Source of the DNA: Actinomycetota bacterium
Lineage (GTDB): Bacteria > Actinomycetota > Actinomycetes > Nanopelagicales > Nanopelagicaceae
Direction: 5' to 3'
DNA length: 14,124 bases
NCBI GenBank assembly: GCA_009699645.1
Contig: WLNU01000020.1
Location: forward strand, 1 to 14,124
Shown: positions 1 to 7,409 of the stretch, in pieces
Position numbering within the stretch: position 1 is the first letter of the stretch
Layout of the letters: each line of letters begins with the position of its first letter
Translations under genes and position numbers: made by a program
The notes under the pieces: model-generated
Databases searched by the model: none
Told to the model about the DNA's origin: nothing
Seen by the model: the letters and a program-made list of their open reading frames with translations, nothing else

Positions 1-134
1 ACGCCATTCATACCCATTTTCACATGAACGCCTGCATCTTCTGTCATCGTCCAATCAGCAGCGTTCGCCTTCATTGGAGATATTGCGAGGAAAATCAGCA
101 AGAACGAGATGGTGAGTGAAAACGCACGTTTCAT
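1..134 (-). CDS. Secreted protein of unknown function, N-terminal fragment (truncated by window edge)
   Basis: Only the first 44 codons are in the window; the rest lies beyond base 1. The ATG is at 134-132. The translation begins MKRAFSLTISFLLIFLAISP and continues MKANA-ADWTMTEDAGVHVKMGMNG. It is a classical Sec signal peptide: a KR n-region, a hydrophobic core at about residues 5-18, and an AxA-type site (ANA) near residue 25. The mature protein is therefore probably exported or anchored outside the membrane. What remains is too short to assign a family. It lies 40 bp downstream of the aminotransferase stop on the same strand, so it could be read through from that operon, but a secreted product makes a separate promoter plausible. 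No strong Shine-Dalgarno sits at normal distance; GAGGTAGAG lies about 15-20 nt upstream. Confidence 0.7.
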   Translation of the reverse strand, partial: MKRAFSLTISFLLIFLAISPMKANAADWTMTEDAGVHVKMGMNG

Positions 135-174
135 GAGGCAAGTTTGCTCTACCTCTAATTAATTCGTCAATAGG

Positions 175-1524
175 CTATTGAACGAGTTCGGCGCACATAG
201 TGCGAAAAGCCTTGGTATGGGCATCCACATCGGCCACGGTTGTATCTGGACACATCAGCGCCATATTGTGGAAGGGTGTGATTAAGAAACCATCGTTGAG
301 CATGCGCAAGTGAATGTATTGCTCTAACTCAAAGTCGCCTGCGTTATTAGCATCTGCCCCGGTAATTGGCGCGGTTTTGCCAAACATATATTCACCACGC
401 GCACCTAAGCGATTACATGTCCATGGCAGATCAAACTCATTTATTGCAGCATCCACACCATCAGACCAACGCGTGCCCAGATCAATCATGTGATCAAAGT
501 TCTTCTGTGTTAAAACCTGTGTCAGCGTTGCCCGCATAGAAGCAAGTGAGAGCGCATTACCCGCCAATGTTCCACCGATTCCACCTGTATCAATAATCTC
601 TAGCTCAACCATGCGCGCAATATCATCTGCAATCTTTTGAGTCATTCCAAATGTTCCAGTTGGGATTCCACCAGCGATAGCTTTGCCGATTGTTAAGAAA
701 TCTGGCTTTAATCCAAGATCTGCAGTCATCCCACCAGGACCCACTGAGATTGTGTGAGTCTCATCAATGATCAAGATAACGCCGAATTTCTTGGCTAACT
801 CTTGCACCGCATCAAGGTAACCAGCTTGTGGTAAAACGATTCCAACGTTTGTCATTGCAGGCTCCATTAAGATCGCTGCAACATCGCCATGGGCTAAGGC
901 TTTTTCCATTCCTGCAATGTCGTTAAATTCAACAACGCGTGTTGTTTGATCAAGGGCGACAGGTGCACCGATATTTCCTTCGCGGGCCACGGTATTGCCA
1001 GCCCCATCAAGTGTTGCAAATGTTTCATCCACTGAGCCGTGATAGCAGCGATCGATAACAACAATTCTTTGTCGTCCAGTAATCATGCGGCTATAGCGAA
1101 TAACATGTCGGTTAGCATCGGTAGCCGAAACCGTGAACTGCCATAATGGCAATCCAAATCGGCGCGCTAATTCAGCAGAGACAATTGCCGCGTCTTGAGT
1201 TGGCAGCATCGCGGTGATTCCTTTTCCAGCTTGTTCACGGATTGCGGCCACCGTTGCATCTGGTGAGTGGCCAGTCATAGATCCTGTATCACCCAAACAA
1301 AAATCAATGTAGGTATTGCCATCAACATCGCTAAATCGAGCACCTTTAGCACTCTCTACAAATACTGGATACGCCCCCGGCCACTTAGCCATCCATGACA
1401 TTGGGACTCCACCTGGCATATTTTTTGTGCCCTGCTCAAATAATTGGCCACTTTTTGGATGCAAAGCTAGAAAACGTGCATCTTCTCTTTGGCGTAGTTC
1501 AGCTAAATGTGTGCGATTTATCAT
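175..1524 (-). CDS. Class III PLP-dependent aminotransferase, glutamate-1-semialdehyde aminomutase-like
   Basis: This 449-residue protein is a fold-type I, class III aminotransferase. The PLP-binding pattern is clear: IIDET at about 252-256 (Asp254 would contact the pyridine nitrogen), CYHGSVDE near 160-167 (aromatic stacking), and LTIGKAIAGGIPTG with Lys281 as Schiff-base lysine. The N-terminal GARFSDVDGNTYIDF (61-75) is the usual class III entry motif. Length and overall pattern fit the group of HemL-like transaminases that are not HemL. It is the last gene of a tight operon with a sugar kinase and a mutarotase, and starts 3 nt after the epimerase stop. That context argues for an amino-group transfer in catabolism of an amino sugar or amino acid derivative rather than tetrapyrrole synthesis. 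The amino donor and acceptor cannot be deduced. The family call is secure; the reaction is not. Confidence 0.88.
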   Translation of the reverse strand: MINRTHLAELRQREDARFLALHPKSGQLFEQGTKNMPGGVPMSWMAKWPGAYPVFVESAKGARFSDVDGNTYIDFCLGDTGSMTGHSPDATVAAIREQAGKGITAMLPTQDAAIVSAELARRFGLPLWQFTVSATDANRHVIRYSRMITGRQRIVVIDRCYHGSVDETFATLDGAGNTVAREGNIGAPVALDQTTRVVEFNDIAGMEKALAHGDVAAILMEPAMTNVGIVLPQAGYLDAVQELAKKFGVILIIDETHTISVGPGGMTADLGLKPDFLTIGKAIAGGIPTGTFGMTQKIADDIARMVELEIIDTGGIGGTLAGNALSLASMRATLTQVLTQKNFDHMIDLGTRWSDGVDAAINEFDLPWTCNRLGARGEYMFGKTAPITGADANNAGDFELEQYIHLRMLNDGFLITPFHNMALMCPDTTVADVDAHTKAFRTMCAELVQ

Positions 1525-1527
1525 TTT

Positions 1528-2301
1528 TTAATCCAAATCCAATCGCTCAAAAACAAAGAGTGCTTCTATGTAATCCTCACCAGTAATACCTAAGTTCTGG
1601 GCATCGGGGGGTGCGGTCTGAGGTTCAATACAGACACCTTCACTATCTTCGGTATAAACAACCCACCATGGTGCATCACTTTCAATCGATATTCGCGCAA
1701 CGTCTTCCCAGACAACGGCAGGTGTGCCCTTTATTCCAGTGAATGCATCATCCCAAGGTGGGGCAGTCGGCGCACAGCGCTTGCCCGTTGGTATTCCCTC
1801 GAAGTTTCGAATCAACATCTCACTAGCATCGAACTCGACTTCGGCGCTGCCTCCACGATCTAAATCGCGTGCAAACCATGGATGCATCCCCATCCAGACC
1901 GGCAAATCACAGCCATTGGCGTCGTATTCAAGGGACCAGCGCAGTGCATCATCTAGAACTTCAATCCGTTGTTCAACCGTTGCACCGTTATAGGGAGCAG
2001 GAAGATGTAATAAGGAACGTCCTGGACCGATCTCTTGCCAGGATGAGATAAGACCAAAACCATGTATCGCATGAGGTGGATCAATCGTTGCGGGAAGTTG
2101 AAAACTCTCTCCTGCGGGATTTGTAATTAAACCCTCGTTGATTCGCCCTGCCCATGGAGCCATTGCATACCAGCCCGATGTATGAACCTGTCCGCGAAAG
2201 GGAAGGGCGAACTCATTATCCCGCCATTTCAGGGAGACAATACGGCCTCCGTTGTCATCATCGATTGCAATTTGAAACTCGGCATCATCAATGAACTGCA
2301 T
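1528..2301 (-). CDS. Aldose 1-epimerase (galactose mutarotase) family protein
   Basis: The 257-residue protein shows the mutarotase core: GGRIVSLKW (18-26), MAPWAGRI (47-54), HAIHGFG with the conserved His80, GMHPWFA with His140 as the probable catalytic acid, DDAFTG (184-189), and CIEPQTAPPDAQN with Glu226 as the probable catalytic base. The family interconverts alpha and beta anomers of free aldoses in the cytoplasm. At 257 residues it is shorter than classical GalM (about 340), which is common in the YeaD/YihR-like and actinobacterial members. Its ATG overlaps the stop of the upstream kinase gene by one base (TAATG), so translation is probably coupled. The neighbouring kinase suggests that it supplies the right anomer of the sugar to be phosphorylated. 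Sugar specificity is unknown. Confidence 0.88.
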   Translation of the reverse strand: MQFIDDAEFQIAIDDDNGGRIVSLKWRDNEFALPFRGQVHTSGWYAMAPWAGRINEGLITNPAGESFQLPATIDPPHAIHGFGLISSWQEIGPGRSLLHLPAPYNGATVEQRIEVLDDALRWSLEYDANGCDLPVWMGMHPWFARDLDRGGSAEVEFDASEMLIRNFEGIPTGKRCAPTAPPWDDAFTGIKGTPAVVWEDVARISIESDAPWWVVYTEDSEGVCIEPQTAPPDAQNLGITGEDYIEALFVFERLDLD

Positions 2302-3203
2302 TATTTTTCCATCGCCTTTGTTAGTTCATGCTTATATGGAGGCTGCGCACCTGCACGTGAACATGTAATACCGGCGGCGATTGCCGCCTTATGCAAAACC
2401 TCATTAAGTACCTGGCCTTCTAAACCAGCCACTGAGTGAGCAATAACGCCCTCAACGATAATTGCGCCAACGGTATCGCCTGCACCAACAGTGTCAACGA
2501 CTATTACCTTAGCGCCGTTAACCTCTTCCATCCCATGCTCGGTGTAGCCGATAAGGCCATGGGCTCCACGGGTAACAACAACACAACTAACTCCACCAGA
2601 GATCCAGCGGTGTGCAACTTCATCTAACGTCTCATCTGGATAGAGCCACTTAATATCATCATCGCTGAGCTTAACAATTGATGAAATACTCACCCATTTT
2701 TCAACCACACCTGCATATGTTGCTCTATCGGCCATTACGGACGGGCGAATATTTGGATCAAAAACAATTGGTGCATATTCGCCAACACGCATCGCCCAAT
2801 CAAATAAAACCCCTGCCCCAGGCTCAATTACGCTGGCCAGAGTGCCGATATGTAGCACTGATGGCTTTAACCTGGAGGGATCTGGCAGCCACGATGCATT
2901 GAAATCAAAAGTCGCAGTTCCTTCAATGAGAAAATCGTAACTCGCCCCACTTTTTGAATCTAAAGTTAGCGTCGCCGTACATGTTGGTTTATCACTACGT
3001 AGCGAAAAACCTAAACTAACACCATCTCGCTCTAACTCTTTGTGTGCGATAAGACCATAGGCATCACTGGAGATTCCATCAATAAAATCTACGGCATAAC
3101 CTAGCCGCGCTAAGGTCCTAGCGGTATTTGCAGGACCTCCGCCAACAAAGTCACCAGTTGGCAAGATATCAATCAACACTTCACCTGCGACCCAGATGCT
3201 CAA
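2301..3203 (-). CDS. PfkB-family carbohydrate kinase, fructokinase-like
   Basis: The 300-residue length is typical of the ribokinase/PfkB family. The N-terminal signature is GGGPANTARTLARLGY (21-36). The ATP/catalytic signature is DTVGAGDTVGA (237-247), with Asp243 as the expected catalytic base. FDPNIRP (148-154) and the late SRAGAQPPY (282-290) are fructokinase-like, so phosphorylation of fructose or a related ketose/aldose with ATP is the best guess. The reading frame opens with TTG (3203-3201). No ATG or GTG precedes the conserved IWVAGEVLIDI strand, and AAAGGTGAG sits 5 nt upstream, supporting this rare start. The start overlaps the upstream stop as TTGA (4-nt overlap), implying translational coupling with the UPF0303 gene. 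Family is sure, substrate is not. Confidence 0.88.
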   Translation of the reverse strand: MSIWVAGEVLIDILPTGDFVGGGPANTARTLARLGYAVDFIDGISSDAYGLIAHKELERDGVSLGFSLRSDKPTCTATLTLDSKSGASYDFLIEGTATFDFNASWLPDPSRLKPSVLHIGTLASVIEPGAGVLFDWAMRVGEYAPIVFDPNIRPSVMADRATYAGVVEKWVSISSIVKLSDDDIKWLYPDETLDEVAHRWISGGVSCVVVTRGAHGLIGYTEHGMEEVNGAKVIVVDTVGAGDTVGAIIVEGVIAHSVAGLEGQVLNEVLHKAAIAAGITCSRAGAQPPYKHELTKAMEK

Positions 3204-3691
3204 GTGAGCTCACCTTTGCGCGCTAAAAATTCAGCGATAACTTCAACACCTAGTAAATGATCCTTCACCTGCGGTAAACCGCTGATTAATAAAATCCCAA
3301 CAAAGCCAAGACCGGTGACGTTAAGTGCTAGTGCACCACCATGTATCGCGTGTAAATCCTCTGATAATCCTTTTTCTTCATACCAGTTAATACCTTGTTC
3401 CTCGGCTAAAACTCTCTCATACATAGTTGAATGACCAGTTGCCATTGTTACACGCGCTTTGCGCGCTATCCATGAATCGTTATCGGGGGTTGATCCGGGT
3501 AAAGATGCGTGAAAGACGATCCACTCTTTTAGCCGAACCTCTACTGCGATCGGCAGTGCACGCTCTGTGCCGATCTGCTGTGCGATCCCACCGATCTCAA
3601 TCGCCTCGGCCTGTGTCAGTGATGGCAAAATCAAGGTGCGAGCCTCTAGCGCTAAGCTCCCACTCGTAAATCCGCCCGTTGTTTCGACCAC
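3200..3691 (-). CDS. UPF0303/GlcG-HbpS-like (so-called heme-degrading domain) protein
   Basis: With the chosen GTG start this is a 163-residue protein of the UPF0303 family, often labelled heme-degrading domain-containing because of similarity to HbpS/GlcG. Conserved stretches are FHASLPGSTPDNDSWIARK (about 60-78), AIHGGALAL (115-123) and SGLPQVKDHLL (137-147), ending in a helix EVIAEFLA. No signal peptide is present, so it is cytosolic. Biochemical role is not established for most members, and heme chemistry should not be assumed. It is the first gene of the operon with kinase, mutarotase and aminotransferase, and proteins of this family do occur beside sugar-catabolic genes. The frame is open upstream to a GTG at 3754, but that would overlap the divergent reductase by 36 bp and add residues unlike the family, so the GTG at 3691 is preferred. 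The start codon is the least certain part. Confidence 0.8.
   Translation of the reverse strand: MVETTGGFTSGSLALEARTLILPSLTQAEAIEIGGIAQQIGTERALPIAVEVRLKEWIVFHASLPGSTPDNDSWIARKARVTMATGHSTMYERVLAEEQGINWYEEKGLSEDLHAIHGGALALNVTGLGFVGILLISGLPQVKDHLLGVEVIAEFLARKGELT
3209..3217 (-). promoter_or_regulatory. Shine-Dalgarno supporting the TTG start of the sugar kinase
   Basis: AAAGGTGAG (3217-3209) lies 5 nt upstream of the TTG at 3203 and within the last codons of the UPF0303 gene. It is a strong match to the anti-Shine-Dalgarno and justifies calling the rare TTG start, since no ATG or GTG lies before the conserved N-terminal strand of the kinase. Confidence 0.65.
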
Positions 3692-3706
3692 GCGCTCATT
3701 GTGCCT

Positions 3707-3712
3707 TACTGT
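3707..3712 (+). promoter_or_regulatory. Putative leaderless -10 element of the aldo/keto reductase gene
   Basis: TACTGT (3707-3712) ends 6 nt before the ATG at 3719. A weak -35 (TCGACC, 3684-3689, four of six matches) is 17 nt upstream, inside the start of the divergent UPF0303 gene. No Shine-Dalgarno is seen. Both divergent promoters would have to overlap in and around the 27-bp gap between start codons. Confidence 0.45.
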
Positions 3713-3718
3713 GTGTAC

Positions 3719-4651
3719 ATGATCACTATCCCCGAAACCGACCTTGTCGTTCACCCATTATGCCTTGGTAGCAACATCTTTGGCAGTAACGCCGACGAGG
3801 CTCAATCCCACGCAGTGATGGATGCCTACGTAAGCCATGGCGGTAATTTTATCGACACTGCCGATGTCTATAACCAGTGGATAGAGGGACATGTTGGTGG
3901 GGAATCCGAAACCATCATCGGTAATTGGGTGAAAGCCCGTGGCAATCGTGGATCAATGGTGATTGCAACAAAGGTTTCCAAATTGAATCGACTTCCGGGT
4001 TTATCTGCAGCCAATATTTTTGCAGCCTGCGAGGAGTCACTCAACCGCCTGCAGAGTGATTACATAGATCTCTATTACAGCCACGAAGATGATGAGAGCG
4101 TTTCCTTAGAAGAAACATTGGGTGCCTATGCTCAACTAATAGCACAGGGCAAGGTGCGCTATATCGCCGCCTCTAACTTCACTCCAGCTCGCCTGCGTGA
4201 ATCAGTTCAATATAGCCAGAATAACAACATCCCTGCTTACATCGCAGTTCAAGATCTCTATAACCTTGTAGATCGCACGGCATATGAAGGCGCAATGGCT
4301 CAAACCCTTGCCGACTTGGGTATCTCTAATATGCCTTTTTATGGAATTGCCCGCGGATTCTTAACCGGAAAGTATCGCCCAGGAATTACCGAGGTCGATT
4401 CAAAGCGCGCCGCAGGTGCCCGTGAATATGCAAACGATAAAAACTACGCTGTTCTTGCCGCAATGGATGAGATCTCTGCCGCCCGCAACAACGCACCTCT
4501 TGCCGCTATCGCGCTAGCTTGGCTGCGCGCACAACCCACGGTGAGTGCACCAATCGCATCGGCTCGTACAGTCGAACAGCTTGAAGAGATTATTCAGATT
4601 ATTGATTTAAGCGCCGATGAAGTTGAGAAGTTAAGCAGGTTTTCCGCTTAA
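3719..4651 (+). CDS. Aldo/keto reductase family oxidoreductase
   Basis: The 310-residue TIM-barrel NAD(P)H-dependent oxidoreductase carries the full AKR catalytic tetrad. In numbering from ATG 3719 these are Asp46 and Tyr51 in NFIDTADVYNQW, Lys85 in VIATKVSK, and His122 in DLYYSHEDD. The C-terminal cofactor region has ARGFLTGKYRPG and ASARTVEQLEEI. It resembles the bacterial YajO/IolS-like group, which reduces aldehydes or ketones of sugar-type compounds; the true substrate is unknown. The frame is open to a GTG at 3701, but the ATG six codons later is preceded by a TACTGT hexamer at 6 nt and removes residues foreign to the family. It is divergent from the kinase/aminotransferase operon, which suggests a shared pathway or regulation. 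Its last 21 bp overlap the 3' end of the convergent protease gene. Confidence 0.9.
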   Translation: MITIPETDLVVHPLCLGSNIFGSNADEAQSHAVMDAYVSHGGNFIDTADVYNQWIEGHVGGESETIIGNWVKARGNRGSMVIATKVSKLNRLPGLSAANIFAACEESLNRLQSDYIDLYYSHEDDESVSLEETLGAYAQLIAQGKVRYIAASNFTPARLRESVQYSQNNNIPAYIAVQDLYNLVDRTAYEGAMAQTLADLGISNMPFYGIARGFLTGKYRPGITEVDSKRAAGAREYANDKNYAVLAAMDEISAARNNAPLAAIALAWLRAQPTVSAPIASARTVEQLEEIIQIIDLSADEVEKLSRFSA

Positions 4652-7267
4652 TCGAGTGGCCATTGTCACAGCAACTTTGTGCCAACTGCTCACTTGGAGA
4701 TCGGTGAAGCCCTTTTCACCAGGGGTCATGATGTAGAGCCCAGTGAAGATTTCGCCATTGAACTGGTAGAAGGCAAGTAGCTGGCGTGCATCCTGGCCTG
4801 AACCAATCTGTGCGCGCACTAATACACGTGAGCCCTCAACAACTAAACCAGTTGGCTGATTCTTAATATCTGTAAATGTGTAAGCGACATACGTGCCTGT
4901 TGTCTCTGTATATCCCTTATCGATAATGCACTTCGCTAGTGTCTTAGCCAGCTCCTTTTGTGCAGACTGGGCAGCGGTGGCCGATGAGTATCTAACGACC
5001 TCAGTAGATAAGAATGTAAAGACAGAGCCAACTTTGGTGGCCGTAACTTGACGGCGCTCCACTCGATCTTTTTCAGATGTATATGTTCCATTGCACAGAT
5101 CAAGTGATGGATCATCCAGTGTTGTCCCGCGAGCCATGGGTAGCACCTTCCACTCTTGACTAAAATCACTAGCGATAAAGCCGTATTTTGCCAACGCAAT
5201 CTGCTTGGGCTCACTCAGTGATGGATCACTAATTGCAGGAAGGCGATCTAAATCCTTTGTTGGTGATAGCGTTGATGTAATTGAAGCCAAGCCAATCAAG
5301 ACAAAGTTAGAGCCGCTCATACGCACAGGTTTTTTGCCAATACCAGCATCAACGCTTGCCCCAATGCGCAGCTTTGCCACCTTGGAGTCAGGGATAGTTG
5401 CCAGAACCTTTGAGCCAGCACTTACTACAGCCGCACCTGTACCCACTAACACATCAAAGCGACCGGCTGTACTAAAGCTAGCGGTGCACTTGCCCACGCA
5501 TTTGATCGCCCCCGCCCCATAACCAGCATCTGCCGGTGACCATTTGCCTGTGCGAGATGACTTCTCAGCGGCTATAAATGAGTTGGTCAGTGACAGTTGG
5601 CCAGTTATTCCATTGCCTAAGCAGTCAAAGATCTGCGCAGTTGCATCTAGTGCGCTGCCTCTCTTTAACTTAAAAGTAGGGGAAGTTTTAGCCGTGCTAC
5701 TTTGCACAATAAATCCCTCTTCATTGACTAAGTTTGTCTGGCACAGACCACTACCAGCATCCTTTGCCCCCACCCATGCAAGGCTTAGTTGATCACCGTT
5801 AATTGATTGAATTGCAAAGTCATTTGTCACAGTTGGTCGCCCGCGATCGATGACTACCTTCTCTGGCTTTGACCATTCACTTTTATTTCCAACTAGATCT
5901 ACTGAGCGGATAGCAAAGCTATAAGAGCCCTCGGGGAGATCTTTTAGATAGACGGTTTTAGGTGCAACAAAGGGGCTCAAATACGTCGGTAGCCATCCAT
6001 TGACGTCTGAGACAGGCAATGCCTTGACCACGCCATCGATCTGGGCCTCAAAGCTAGTAATTGCAGTATCTGCATCCTCAAAGCCTGGCTCTAAAATCAC
6101 CATCGATGGAGAGCGCCACTGATTAACTGGCACGATCACAGGTACTGGCGGGGCTGCTGTATCTGGCTTCTTCTTGATTGTTACAACTGCACCAGTCTCT
6201 GATGGCACGGCGCTAAGACTTACGTTGCCAGAGTACGTCGCTGCACTCACACCCGTCATTGAGCCACCAGAAAAGGTTGAACTGCGGTACTGATACGTAT
6301 CAAGGTTGAGCATCCATAGATCAGCGCCCAATAACGCCCCAAACTCATTTGCAGAAGTATCCTCCGGATTGGGCGAGACAATGGATGTAATCGGTGGTGG
6401 ATCTAGGCGGTAGATAGCCAGCCCTGGCTTATATCCCACGCCATCTAACTTTCTGCGATATTCAATCCAGTATGCAGCCTTCCCATCACGGACGTAGAGA
6501 GCGCGGACTCCGTTAGCAAAATCACTAGGAGCCAAAGTAACAACTTCAGACTGCCAGATCTGTTTAATCTGTGAATCCTCAAGCAGTCCCATCCGCCACT
6601 GGTGGTATGTACTAAGGGGCGATGATGTGGAGACATTTCCCATCACATCGATAGTGCCGCCGTATTCAACTGCCTTGCATGTATCACCCCATGGGCCATC
6701 ATTTTTGTTGTTCTCACAGCGCAAGAAATTAGTATGGCCCAAACCAAATGTGTGCCCGAGTTCATGGGTGATGACATAGCTCTCTGCAGAATCATGTAAG
6801 ACCATAATTCCGGATGCAGAGTCCACCCCCCCTACCTGCGCCCGGCCCGACCAGACACAACCGGCTCTGGGAGCCACAACAACTAAGTAGCGCTTGGAAT
6901 AATCACTAATACCCAAGCGCTCATACGCCTCGGTGCGAATTGAGTTCATGAAAGCAGTGGCTGCAACCCCAACACAGGCCATCTTGGATATTAAGGCAAT
7001 TGGTTCGGCTAAGACTTTGCCTGTAGTAAAAGAGATTGTGCGATCTTTCGTATCACCATAGAGAGTCGTGAACTTTTTCCAATCAGCACTCACTTCAGTA
7101 TTGATTAATCTAGCAATCTCGCTCGCATCACCCGGCAGCACCGGCGCACCTGGCCACGTCACTGCAACGACATCAATTACACGCTCATCAACTGCCAGCG
7201 CAGGGCTAAGGCCTAGGCCGACAAAGCCAACAATGAGGGCAATAAGTGTCGATAGAGGCTTTCTCAT
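4631..7267 (-). CDS. Secreted multidomain zinc metalloprotease
   Basis: This roughly 878-residue protein starts with a signal peptide (MRKPLSTLIALIVGF onward, cleavage after SPALA, residue 25). The catalytic site is THELGHTFGLGH, the HExxHxxGxxH zincin signature (His168, Glu169, His172, His178). It is followed by DVMGN near residue 207, the Met-turn expected of metzincin or M6/gametolysin-type enzymes. The protease portion spans about residues 26-360. Then come an Ig/Fn3-like module (about 370-475, ending in SFAIRSVDLVGNKSEW), a second beta-rich module (about 475-565), a CVGKC-containing beta region (about 575-670) and a C-terminal domain (about 690-878). That last domain vaguely resembles extracellular sensor domains such as PknH C-terminal, but I would not insist. 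No LPXTG or C-terminal membrane helix is seen, so it is probably released. An upstream in-frame ATG at 7303 would bury the signal peptide and overlaps the likely -35, so 7267 is preferred. Confidence 0.85.
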   Translation of the reverse strand: MRKPLSTLIALIVGFVGLGLSPALAVDERVIDVVAVTWPGAPVLPGDASEIARLINTEVSADWKKFTTLYGDTKDRTISFTTGKVLAEPIALISKMACVGVAATAFMNSIRTEAYERLGISDYSKRYLVVVAPRAGCVWSGRAQVGGVDSASGIMVLHDSAESYVITHELGHTFGLGHTNFLRCENNKNDGPWGDTCKAVEYGGTIDVMGNVSTSSPLSTYHQWRMGLLEDSQIKQIWQSEVVTLAPSDFANGVRALYVRDGKAAYWIEYRRKLDGVGYKPGLAIYRLDPPPITSIVSPNPEDTSANEFGALLGADLWMLNLDTYQYRSSTFSGGSMTGVSAATYSGNVSLSAVPSETGAVVTIKKKPDTAAPPVPVIVPVNQWRSPSMVILEPGFEDADTAITSFEAQIDGVVKALPVSDVNGWLPTYLSPFVAPKTVYLKDLPEGSYSFAIRSVDLVGNKSEWSKPEKVVIDRGRPTVTNDFAIQSINGDQLSLAWVGAKDAGSGLCQTNLVNEEGFIVQSSTAKTSPTFKLKRGSALDATAQIFDCLGNGITGQLSLTNSFIAAEKSSRTGKWSPADAGYGAGAIKCVGKCTASFSTAGRFDVLVGTGAAVVSAGSKVLATIPDSKVAKLRIGASVDAGIGKKPVRMSGSNFVLIGLASITSTLSPTKDLDRLPAISDPSLSEPKQIALAKYGFIASDFSQEWKVLPMARGTTLDDPSLDLCNGTYTSEKDRVERRQVTATKVGSVFTFLSTEVVRYSSATAAQSAQKELAKTLAKCIIDKGYTETTGTYVAYTFTDIKNQPTGLVVEGSRVLVRAQIGSGQDARQLLAFYQFNGEIFTGLYIMTPGEKGFTDLQVSSWHKVAVTMATRLSGKPA

Positions 7268-7274
7268 AGGCGCA

Positions 7275-7303
7275 ACTGTAGATGCTCGACCCAAGCCCGT
7301 CAT
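7275..7303 (-). promoter_or_regulatory. Putative leaderless promoter of the metalloprotease gene
   Basis: On the minus strand a -10-like TACAGT (7280-7275) ends 7 nt before the ATG at 7267. A -35-like ATGACG (7303-7298, four of six matches to TTGACA) lies 17 nt upstream of it. There is no Shine-Dalgarno in front of the ATG. The geometry predicts transcription starting at or next to the A of the ATG. This is a pattern match by eye, not a measured site. Confidence 0.5.
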
Positions 7304-7375
7304 TTCCAGCCCACATCCCTGCCACCAATACCCCTAACCCAAATGTGCAATCTCTTACCTTCTCAGCCAAAAGAG

Positions 7376-7403
7376 TTACCGCCTTACCCGTCTCGCCTAG
7401 GAT
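7376..7403 (+). promoter_or_regulatory. Putative leaderless promoter of the nucleotide-sugar epimerase gene
   Basis: TAGGAT (7398-7403) ends 6 nt before the ATG at 7410. TTACCG (7376-7381) lies 16 nt further upstream as a possible -35. No Shine-Dalgarno is visible between the hexamer and the ATG, consistent with a leaderless mRNA. It lies in the 142-bp gap divergent from the protease promoter, so the two transcripts start about 140 bp apart and point away from each other. Confidence 0.5.
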
Positions 7404-7409
7404 TACTCC

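Noticed and set aside
135..150. GAGGCAAGTTTGCTCT hairpin as terminator of the aminotransferase operon
   Set aside because: Two-base loop, short stem with a wobble pair and no T-tract; it also lies downstream of a gene start.
175..1524. Naming the aminotransferase hemL
   Set aside because: It shares the fold and PLP motifs, but it is the tail of a sugar-kinase operon and looks like the broader HemL-like transaminase group.
3200..3691. Assigning a heme-degrading function to the UPF0303 protein
   Set aside because: The label is inherited from distant HbpS/GlcG similarity; no heme gene is nearby and no heme ligand pattern is obvious.
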